From assembly GCA_946480525.1 (NCBI GenBank), contig CAMLLA010000161.1:1-8790 (forward strand): DNA of 8,790 nucleotides, in the 5' to 3' direction. The notes beneath the pieces are model-generated. The model had not been told where the DNA came from. It saw only the letters and a program-made list of their open reading frames with translations, and searched no databases. Of the stretch, positions 1 through 6,019 are shown piece after piece (position 1 is the stretch's first letter; each line of letters begins with the position of its first letter). The position numbers and the translations under genes are program-made. Origin of the DNA: an uncultured Asticcacaulis sp. Its GTDB lineage: Bacteria; Pseudomonadota; Alphaproteobacteria; Caulobacterales; Caulobacteraceae.

Positions 1-1897
1 ACAACCGAACCTCGACCCGCCTGGCGCCGGAATGCTTCACGATGTTCGACACGACTTCGCGCAAGGCCGAGGTCAGGGCCTTCTGGACGCGGTAGTCGGC
101 GAGGACGAGCGGCGCATCGTCCGGCCACACCCGCCAGTCGACATCGATGCCCGCTGTTTCCAGACGCCGCACGCATTCGTGGCGGATGTCTGCCATGACG
201 GTTTCGAGCGGTGCCTCCTTGCCCATCATGCCGCTGGCGATGGTGCGAATGTCCGACAGCGCGCCCTGTAGGATCGGCCGCGTGCGCGCATCGGCGATGC
301 TTAAGCCCGTCAGCAGTCGCGCGCCGACGTCGTCGTGAAGATCCTGGGCCAGACGCCGCCGCTCCTCCGCCGCCCCGCGCGCATAGGCGTCGCGCCCATT
401 GGCCGCCGTCCGGACCAGCGCGATCATCTGCCGGACCATGGCGACTTGTGCTGGGGAAAACAGCTCCCTGCCCTGGCGCGCATAGGCCAGGCTGAGGGCC
501 GGACTGTCGGCCACCGCCGGCAGGACCAGGCGCAGGCCGTCGTCGAGGATCAGGGCATCGGCGACATCACCGGCCGGCTCGATCTTCAGCGGATCGAACA
601 GCCGTTGCACCAGCGCCTCCCATTTGCTCCGCCGCTGAACGGGCGTCGGCGCGAAGGCAATGTCCATCACGGCGGCGAACATGTCCTGGCGCGTCATGCT
701 TTTCCGCCTGAAGAGCCGCCGCCAGATCAGGTCGCGCAGGGGCAGGTAGAGAAAGGCAACGGCCAGCACGGCGATTGTCAGGGCCGTCCCGCCCGCCATG
801 CCGGCGCCCGTGATCAGCGCCACGTCGACGGCGGCGAACAGCAGGGCGGCCATGACGAAGAACAGGATACGAAAGGCCCAGTCCTGGAGCTCGACCAGGC
901 AGAAACGCGCCACGCCCATGGCCAGCCCAAGGTAGAAAGGAAAGAACAGGGCGACGACATAGACCTCGCTGAGCACGCCTGTGGCGCCGACATGCTGTGC
1001 GACCAGAAGCGCAACGATCCACAGGCCCGCGCCGACAAACACCGACAGGGCCAGCCAGGTCAGGGCGGCGCGATCCCCCGGACGGCGGCGGGTCGCCCAC
1101 CACTGGACGCCGATCAATCCGATTGTCGCCAGCAGTTCGAGCAGGGTGAAGCCAAGGCTCAGCGTCATGATCCGGTCGGGCATGGCGATGACCAGTGCGG
1201 TATAGACCGCGAATACGGCCGGCAGCAGCCAGACACGCCAGCCGTTGAGCAACCGGACCGGATAGAGCAGGAACAGGGCGGCGAGGCTCAGGAAGAAGAT
1301 CTGGTTGGACAGCTCGTTGATCAGATAGAGGCCTTCCAGGAGACGGGGATCATGGCCGGGACCCGCCGCCTTGAATATCGCCTGGATCAGAAAGCAGACC
1401 ATGAAGCTTGCGCCATTGACGGCGAACAGACGGGTCGCCGTCTCGCCCGTCCGCAGCGACCACACCCACCCGGAAACAAGGGCCGCCACCAGCGATATGA
1501 GGATCAGGCCCCACGACGACACGCCGATGTCGCCCGTCACGCGTGGCCGGACGCCGAGCCTGACAGCCCGTTCCTTCCCCTGGTCGACACCGGTCACGAT
1601 CGCATCCGGCGTCAACAGACAACGAAGCCGGGATTGTCGGACGGCTGCCGCCTGACTGTAACCCGGGTCGAACAGCTTCAGGTCGGGGCTAATATCGCCG
1701 GGAGCCAGGGCGACGCTCGGCAGCGGACAGGCTTTCGAACCCGACAGGCGCGGCTGGGTCAGATATCGGCCGTCCGCAGTCACATAGACGGCCTGGCCTT
1801 CGACAATATCGAACCGGCCACCGATGTGCGGCGCGCGCAAAAGCTCAGCAATCGTCAGACCGGCCAGAAGAAGGCACAGGCATGCGACCGGCAGCAT
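1..1897 (-). CDS. Membrane sensor histidine kinase, HisKA_3 (NarX/DesK) type, partial (C-terminus off left edge)
   Basis: Translating the minus strand gives an open frame of 632 codons that runs off the left edge. It should sense a signal at the membrane, autophosphorylate on His and pass phosphate to a response regulator, probably encoded beyond the left edge. Counted from the ATG at 1897: an N-terminal hydrophobic segment (about 3-20), an extracytoplasmic stretch of about 100 residues that I do not recognise, then about eight to nine hydrophobic helices (about 128-385), a cytoplasmic linker, and the H-box RRRLAQDLHDDVGARLL with His521. The ATPase N-box (ALREVVSNIVKHSGA, Asn618) is visible; the later nucleotide-binding motifs are lost off the edge. 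The start is uncertain: the same frame is open to a GTG at 1948 and an ATG at 2041. The predicted promoter at 1992-2020 argues against 2041. No start has a strong Shine-Dalgarno. Family is sure; the signal is unknown. Confidence 0.9.
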   Translation of the reverse strand, partial: MLPVACLCLLLAGLTIAELLRAPHIGGRFDIVEGQAVYVTADGRYLTQPRLSGSKACPLPSVALAPGDISPDLKLFDPGYSQAAAVRQSRLRCLLTPDAIVTGVDQGKERAVRLGVRPRVTGDIGVSSWGLILISLVAALVSGWVWSLRTGETATRLFAVNGASFMVCFLIQAIFKAAGPGHDPRLLEGLYLINELSNQIFFLSLAALFLLYPVRLLNGWRVWLLPAVFAVYTALVIAMPDRIMTLSLGFTLLELLATIGLIGVQWWATRRRPGDRAALTWLALSVFVGAGLWIVALLVAQHVGATGVLSEVYVVALFFPFYLGLAMGVARFCLVELQDWAFRILFFVMAALLFAAVDVALITGAGMAGGTALTIAVLAVAFLYLPLRDLIWRRLFRRKSMTRQDMFAAVMDIAFAPTPVQRRSKWEALVQRLFDPLKIEPAGDVADALILDDGLRLVLPAVADSPALSLAYARQGRELFSPAQVAMVRQMIALVRTAANGRDAYARGAAEERRRLAQDLHDDVGARLLTGLSIADARTRPILQGALSDIRTIASGMMGKEAPLETVMADIRHECVRRLETAGIDVDWRVWPDDAPLVLADYRVQKALTSALREVVSNIVKHSGARRVEVRL

Positions 1898-1991
1898 GGC
1901 CGGTGTGAAGATGGCTGTCCAGTGCGCCCCTGCCGCTCTCTGCCCCACCCAGATCCCGTTGCTTAGAGTCAATGAAATATTAAGCCATGTT

Positions 1992-2020
1992 TTTGTACCT
2001 TTCGAATGCAAACATGACAA
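1992..2020 (-). promoter_or_regulatory. Predicted sigma70-like promoter of the histidine kinase gene
   Basis: On the minus strand TTGTCA (plus positions 2015-2020) is followed after exactly 17 nt by TACAAA (1992-1997). Each box is a fair match to the -35 and -10 consensus. Transcription would begin near 1985, leaving a leader of about 40-90 nt depending on whether the GTG at 1948 or the ATG at 1897 is used. This is a pattern call only. Confidence 0.4.
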
Positions 2021-2087
2021 TCCACCCAACGCGTCGGACATGCGTTCGAACGTGACGCTTGAGCGGTGGCGAAATCGCTGTTAATAC

Positions 2088-2098
2088 ATACGTATAAT
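2088..2098 (+). promoter_or_regulatory. TATAAT -10 box overlapping palindrome ATACGTAT (predicted autoregulated TA promoter)
   Basis: A perfect -10 hexamer TATAAT sits at 2093-2098, 22 nt before the antitoxin ATG, and overlaps the perfect 8-bp palindrome ATACGTAT at 2088-2095. No good -35 lies at 16-18 nt; TTGAGC at 2059-2064 is too distant for this -10. AbrB/MazE-type antitoxins are known to repress their own promoters by binding palindromes, so this is a reasonable operator candidate. The functional assignment is inference. Confidence 0.4.
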
Positions 2099-2120
2099 TC
2101 GCACGAAGGCGTTATTTTGC

Positions 2121-2342
2121 ATGGAACTCAAGGTCACGAAGATCGGCAACTCCCTCGGGGTTATCCTGCCGCGCGAACTGCTCATCCGGCTGAAGCTGGA
2201 CAAGGGCGACAGCATTTTCATAACCGAGACACCGGACGGCTTTCGAATGTCGGCGTTAGACCCGCAGTTTGCCGAACAGATGCAGACGGCCAGAACACTG
2301 ATGCGCAAGCGCCGCAACGTTCTCAACGAACTGAGCAAATAG
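2121..2342 (+). CDS. AbrB/MazE/SpoVT-family antitoxin
   Basis: A 73-aa protein. Residues about 3-45 carry the swapped-hairpin AbrB/MazE DNA-binding signature (KVTKIGNSLGVILPRELL, then LDKGDSIFITETPDGF). The C-terminal tail (DPQFAEQMQTARTLMRKRRNVLNELSK, about 47-73) is the amphipathic, basic type of segment seen in AbrB-domain antitoxins encoded beside Doc-family toxins, where it would wrap the toxin. GAAGG at 2105-2109 is an acceptable but rather distant ribosome binding site. The stop is 3 nt before the GTG of the next gene, so the two are one operon and probably translationally coupled. It probably binds both the partner protein and the operator at 2088-2098. No truncation or frameshift is seen. 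Confidence 0.85.
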   Translation: MELKVTKIGNSLGVILPRELLIRLKLDKGDSIFITETPDGFRMSALDPQFAEQMQTARTLMRKRRNVLNELSK

Positions 2343-2345
2343 GCC

Positions 2346-2756
2346 GTGACGTTCATACTTTTGAAAGACGGAATTATTTCCGCCATTCAGGCGGAACTGG
2401 CTGCCATTCACGGCGGGCCGGCCGGCCTGCGCGAGCTCAGCATGCTGAAAATGCTGATGGCCCGTGCCGAGGTCTTGAGCGAAAGCCGGACCGCGGACCT
2501 GGCCAGTCTGGCGGCCTGTTATGGCTACGGCCTTGCCCACGACGAACTCTTCCTGAGCAACAACCTGCCGACCGCCCTGCTGACGATCGAAGTCTTTCTG
2601 TCGCTGAACGGCTATCGGCTCGTGGCCGACGACACCACCTGCTATCTCGGGTTCGGCGTCATCGCCAATGGCGAGCTCAGCGCCGAGGCTTTCGCCAGCT
2701 GGATACGCGGCCACATCGCCCCAAGTGGCGAAGCCTCTGTGCAAACGTCATCATGA
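2346..2756 (+). CDS. Doc/Fic-fold (death-on-curing family) protein with degenerate active-site motif
   Basis: A 136-aa protein starting at GTG 2346, 3 nt after the antitoxin stop. Overall layout is that of Doc proteins: an N-terminal helix, HGGPAGLRELSMLKMLMARAE (about 22-42, matching the Doc GGxxGxRDxxxLxxAL region), then YGYGLAHDELFLSNNLPTA followed by EVFLSLNGYRL (about 59-92). Doc toxins phosphorylate EF-Tu and need a motif close to HxFxDGNKRTA. Here the aligned residues read E67, F69, S71, N72, N73, L74, P75, T76, A77: the His, Asp, Gly, Lys and Arg are all changed, while Phe, Asn and the flanking helices are kept. The frame is intact from start to stop and the surrounding helix is normal, so this is substitution and not a frameshift. 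It may be a non-catalytic toxin relative, a protein with altered chemistry, or a decaying toxin kept for its interaction with the antitoxin. Confidence 0.8.
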   Translation: MTFILLKDGIISAIQAELAAIHGGPAGLRELSMLKMLMARAEVLSESRTADLASLAACYGYGLAHDELFLSNNLPTALLTIEVFLSLNGYRLVADDTTCYLGFGVIANGELSAEAFASWIRGHIAPSGEASVQTSS

Positions 2757-2842
2757 AGCGGCATCGGGACACCGCAACACCTTACAAAATGCGGAATTAA
2801 CGCGAAAAAAACGTCGTCCGTCTATGGTGGCCGCATGAACAG

Positions 2843-2860
2843 CCGCGCAAGAACGCGCGG
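2843..2860 (+). terminator. Small GC-rich hairpin between the TA-like pair and the c-di-GMP gene (weak terminator or leader structure)
   Basis: CCGCGC (2843-2848) and GCGCGG (2855-2860) form a perfect 6-bp stem with a 6-nt loop, followed by ACCCTTT and not by a clear U-run. It could end the TA-like transcript or be a structure in the leader of the gene starting at 2892. Nothing else stands out in the 135-bp gap apart from AAAAGG (2872-2877), a distant ribosome-binding-site candidate for the next gene. Confidence 0.25.
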
Positions 2861-2891
2861 ACCCTTTGTGCAAAAGGCCTAGTACTCGTTT

Positions 2892-5669
2892 ATGTATCGC
2901 ATTCTCGCCTGCCTTGAAACGGCCCACGACTGGAAGCTTGTGCTTCTGGCCGCGCTGGTTTGTGTCATTTCGTCCGCTGTCACCATCATGACTCTTGCCC
3001 GCGCCCGGACGATACCGGGCCGAAGCCGTCTGCGATGGATTCTGACGGCCGGTGCGGCTGGGGGATTCGGTATCTGGGCGACACACTTTATCGCCATGCT
3101 GGCCTTCGACCCCGGCCTGCCGCTGGCCTATGATTTTCCGCTGACCCTGATCTCGCTGATCGCGGCCATGGCGATCGTGGCCGGCGGAGCGGAAGTCGCC
3201 ATTTCACGGGGCTTCCAGGGTTCGGCGCTCGCCGGCGGCGCCGTCATGGGATCAGGCGTATGCACCATGCATTATCTCGGCATGATGGCCGTCAGCACGC
3301 ACGGCTATATTCGCTGGGCGCCCGACCTGGTCATAGCCTCTATCGTCGCGGGCCTTGCCATCGGCGCGGTCGCCATGTGGGTATTCGAGCGGCGCACGCC
3401 CTGGACCCGGACATCGGCCGCGATCATCCTGGTCCTGGCGATCGTCGCCCACCATTTCACCGCCATGGGCGCCGTAACGGTCGTGCCGGATCCGCGCCGC
3501 GCGGCGTCCGGCCTGGCCCTGTCGCCCGACACCATGTCGCTCGTTCTGGCGCTGATGGCGGCCGGGATCCTTGGACTGTGCGCCGCCGCCGTCCGCTGGG
3601 GCCGGCAGATGGACGACATCAAGGCGGCGAATGAACGCCGCTTCTCGACCCTGCTGGAAGGCGTGCGCGACTATGCCATCTTCATGCTGGATCCGGACGG
3701 GCGGATCGCCAACTGGAACATGGGGGCGCAACGTATCAAGGGCTATACCGGCGATGAGGTCATCGGCCGGCATTTTGCCGAGGTATCCGCGGTCGATGCC
3801 GCCGCCCGCGTCACCCACGCGGCAGGCCTGAGGATCGCACTCGACGGCGGTCGCTACGAAGGCGAAAGCGTGCAAAAGCGCAAGGACGGTTCGACCTTCT
3901 GGGCCCACACCGTCATAACGCCGCTGTACGACGATCAGCAAAAGCTTGTGGGCTTCGCCAATGTGACACGCGATATCACCGACCAGAAGGCCGCCCAGGA
4001 CCGGATTCTGGAAGTGTCCCACAATCTCGACGCGGCGCTGAGCCATATGTCCCACGGCCTGTGCCTGTTCGACGCCAATGAAAGACTGGTGCTCAGCAAT
4101 GCACGCTTCACCAGCATCTACGGACTGGACAGCGATTTCGTGAAACCCGGCCTGTCCCTGCGTGACCTGCTGCGCGGGATCATCACCCAGCGCGAAGGCC
4201 AGGTGCCCGACGAGACGAAACTGGACGCCTTCCACGCCAAGCACCGCGCCATCATCACCCAGCCCGGCGGCGGCATTACCGTGTCGGAACTGGTGGCCAA
4301 CCGGACCTTGTCGATCGCGCACCGGCCGATGCCGTCGGGGGGGTGGGTCACGACCTTCGACGACATTACGGAACGCCGCGCGTCAGAGCAGCGCATCGCC
4401 CACATGGCGCGTCACGACGGCCTGACTGGCCTGCCCAACCGCGTCCATTTCAACGAGCATCTCGATACCGAACTGGCGTGGGCCGCCCGCCATGGCGAAC
4501 AGGTCGCGGTGATCACTATCGACCTGGACCGGTTCAAGGACATCAATGACCAGCGCGGTCATGAGATCGGCGACGAGGCCCTGAAAGTCCTGGCGGAGCG
4601 GCTGGCCGCCCTGACGAGCGGCGACGGCCGCTTCGTGGCCCGGCTTGGCGGCGACGAATTCGCCGCGGTCAAGCGCTTCGACCACGACACGAATATCGCG
4701 GACTGCGTCACCCTGCTTTATGACTGCATCTGCGAAGCCATTCCGGTAGACGGTATGGACGTCCACCTGCAGGCCTCCCTGGGGGTCGCCGTCTACCCGC
4801 AGGACGGGTCCTTGCGCGAAACCCTGCTCAACAACGCCGACCTGGCGCTTTACCGGGCCAAGACGCCCGGCGGCGACAAGATCTGTTTCTACGAGCCCGG
4901 CATGGATGAAGCCGCGCGCGACCGCCGCGCCCTGGCCAAGGACCTGCAGCGCGCCCTGGCCAACAAGGAATTCCGTGTCTTCTACCAGGTCCAGCAGGAC
5001 GTGCAGACGCGCGAGATCACGGGATACGAAGCGCTCGTCCGCTGGAAGCACCCGGTGCGCGGCTATGTCTCGCCGGTCGATTTCATCTCGGTGGCGGAAG
5101 AAAGCGGCGCGATCCTCGAAATGGGCGCCTGGGTGCTGCGCGCCGCGTGCATCGAGGCCGCGACCTGGAACGAACACCTGAAGATCGCCGTCAACCTGTC
5201 GCCCGTCCAGTTGAACGACGTCAACCTGATCGAGGTCGTGCATTCGGCCCTGGCCGAAAGCGGCCTGTCCCCTCATCGGCTGGAGCTGGAAATCACCGAG
5301 TCGACCATTATCGAGGACAAGATACGCGCCCTGCACATCCTGCGTCAGATCAAGGCGCTGGGCGTCACCATCGCCATCGACGACTTTGGCACCGGCTATG
5401 CCTCGCTCGACACGCTGAACTCCTTCCCATTCGACAAGATCAAGATCGATCGCTCCTTCCTCATGGAAGCCGACAAGAGCGCCCAGGCCCGCGCCATCGT
5501 GCGCGCCATCCTGGCGCTCGGCCGGTCGCTGGACATTCCCGTCCTGGCCGAAGGCGTCGAGACCGAAGGCCAGATGGCACTGCTGCGCGAGGAAGGCTGT
5601 CATCAGGCCCAGGGCTATCTTCTCGGCCGACCGCAGGAAGACATCTCACCGGCCCGGCTGGCGAGCTAG
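2892..5669 (+). CDS. MHYT-PAS-PAS-GGDEF-EAL cyclic-di-GMP synthase/phosphodiesterase
   Basis: A 925-aa inner-membrane signalling protein that would make and/or break cyclic-di-GMP. The first 235 residues are a seven-helix MHYT sensor with its three motif copies: THFIAM (64-69), CTMHYLGM (124-131) and HHFTAM (187-192); this domain is proposed to bind copper and sense a diatomic gas. PAS 1 covers about 250-365 (DYAIFMLDPDG... ending VTRDITDQ). PAS 2, of the PAS_7 type (HGLCLFDANERL... TTFDDITER), covers about 378-500. The GGDEF domain (about 504-665) has an intact GGDEF at 586-590, but the place of the inhibitory RxxD site reads GDGR (577-580). The EAL domain (about 680-920) has EALVRW from Glu713, VNLSPVQL, LEITES, IDDFGTGYASL, KIDRSF, AEGVET and QGYLLGRP, so the phosphodiesterase signature is complete. 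It is transcribed alone, downstream of the TA-like pair. The ribosome binding site is weak. Which activity dominates cannot be read from sequence. Confidence 0.95.
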   Translation: MYRILACLETAHDWKLVLLAALVCVISSAVTIMTLARARTIPGRSRLRWILTAGAAGGFGIWATHFIAMLAFDPGLPLAYDFPLTLISLIAAMAIVAGGAEVAISRGFQGSALAGGAVMGSGVCTMHYLGMMAVSTHGYIRWAPDLVIASIVAGLAIGAVAMWVFERRTPWTRTSAAIILVLAIVAHHFTAMGAVTVVPDPRRAASGLALSPDTMSLVLALMAAGILGLCAAAVRWGRQMDDIKAANERRFSTLLEGVRDYAIFMLDPDGRIANWNMGAQRIKGYTGDEVIGRHFAEVSAVDAAARVTHAAGLRIALDGGRYEGESVQKRKDGSTFWAHTVITPLYDDQQKLVGFANVTRDITDQKAAQDRILEVSHNLDAALSHMSHGLCLFDANERLVLSNARFTSIYGLDSDFVKPGLSLRDLLRGIITQREGQVPDETKLDAFHAKHRAIITQPGGGITVSELVANRTLSIAHRPMPSGGWVTTFDDITERRASEQRIAHMARHDGLTGLPNRVHFNEHLDTELAWAARHGEQVAVITIDLDRFKDINDQRGHEIGDEALKVLAERLAALTSGDGRFVARLGGDEFAAVKRFDHDTNIADCVTLLYDCICEAIPVDGMDVHLQASLGVAVYPQDGSLRETLLNNADLALYRAKTPGGDKICFYEPGMDEAARDRRALAKDLQRALANKEFRVFYQVQQDVQTREITGYEALVRWKHPVRGYVSPVDFISVAEESGAILEMGAWVLRAACIEAATWNEHLKIAVNLSPVQLNDVNLIEVVHSALAESGLSPHRLELEITESTIIEDKIRALHILRQIKALGVTIAIDDFGTGYASLDTLNSFPFDKIKIDRSFLMEADKSAQARAIVRAILALGRSLDIPVLAEGVETEGQMALLREEGCHQAQGYLLGRPQEDISPARLAS

Positions 5670-5695
5670 GCTGGTTGCCTCAGCGGGCCAGCCGG
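5654..5695. terminator. Nested inverted repeat spanning two convergent stop codons (possible bidirectional terminator)
   Basis: CCGGCTGG (5654-5661) pairs with CCAGCCGG (5688-5695). Inside it GCTAGGC (5665-5671) pairs with GCCTCAGC (5677-5684) with one bulged base, leaving a 5-nt loop. The structure covers the stop of the c-di-GMP gene (5667-5669) and the opposing stop at 5680-5682. There is no U-tract on either side, so factor-independent termination would be weak. Confidence 0.35.
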
Positions 5696-5889
5696 TGACG
5701 TGTTCGCCGTGCCTGCGACACGGATACCCAGACAAGCGCCGAGGTCGAAAGCAGGATGCTGCTGACCAGGCCACCGATCGCCAGCAAACCCGCCGGCGTC
5801 ACGCGCACGCCCATGCGCAGCGAACCGTTGCGCGTTTGCACGACCAGATTGGCAAGCTGCGACTCTTTTACGGCGGGCAATTGCGGCAT
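5680..5889 (-). CDS. Small single-pass membrane protein (69 aa), function unknown
   Basis: I recognise no named family. The ATG (5887-5889) is preceded at 5 nt by a good Shine-Dalgarno GGGAGA (plus positions 5895-5900), which is why this start is preferred to upstream in-frame ATGs such as the one at 6228. The protein has a polar N-terminus (about 1-30), one clear hydrophobic helix (about 31-57, TPAGLLAIGGLVSSILLSTS then ALVWVSV) and a strongly basic tail (QARRTRHRLAR). By the positive-inside rule the tail should face the cytoplasm. It converges tail to tail with the c-di-GMP gene, with a 10-nt gap, and is divergent from the glycosidase at 6020. The clean ribosome binding site, sensible hydrophobic profile and lack of any competing gene on the other strand support it being real. 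It could be a small accessory membrane protein. Confidence 0.65.
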   Translation of the reverse strand: MPQLPAVKESQLANLVVQTRNGSLRMGVRVTPAGLLAIGGLVSSILLSTSALVWVSVSQARRTRHRLAR

Positions 5890-5940
5890 GGTCGTCTCCC
5901 TTGGCTGCCTTGTGATACCGCAGCCTTCCATAAACGGGCG

Positions 5941-5964
5941 ATGGTTTTTTGCGAACCATTGACG
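5941..5964. promoter_or_regulatory. Inverted repeat ATGGTT-N7-AACCAT in the divergent region, next to a -35-like TTGACG
   Basis: ATGGTT (5941-5946) and AACCAT (5954-5959) are perfect inverted copies separated by 7 bp, in the 130-bp region between the small membrane protein and the glycosidase. TTGACG (5959-5964) abuts it and resembles a -35 for the plus-strand gene, but I find no convincing -10 at the right distance. It could be a repressor or activator site for either gene. No regulator can be named. Confidence 0.3.
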
Positions 5965-6019
5965 CCTCATGCGTTTCGGTATGTGGTGGCCGCAACAACA
6001 GATCACAGGCGGAAACACC

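Noticed and set aside
335..1966. Long plus-strand open frame of 543 codons opposite the histidine kinase
   Set aside because: It is rich in Gln, Arg, Asp and Pro with no domain signature, while the opposite strand encodes a clear histidine kinase with H-box, N-box and membrane helices. It is a high-GC antisense shadow.
2066..2800. Plus-strand open frame of 244 codons covering the TA-like pair in another frame
   Set aside because: Its composition is shadow-like, and the AbrB and Doc-fold genes in the other frames have recognisable domains and tight operon spacing.
3252..4322. Minus-strand open frame of 356 codons opposite the MHYT/PAS part
   Set aside because: No ribosome binding site or domain; the plus-strand protein explains the region fully.
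4383..5603. Minus-strand open frame of 406 codons opposite the GGDEF/EAL part
   Set aside because: Low-complexity composition typical of antisense frames; the plus strand carries all GGDEF and EAL motifs.
5969..6019. Upstream ATG adding 17 residues to the glycosidase
   Set aside because: It has no good Shine-Dalgarno and would put a polar segment before a clean signal peptide; AGGCGGA fits the ATG at 6020.
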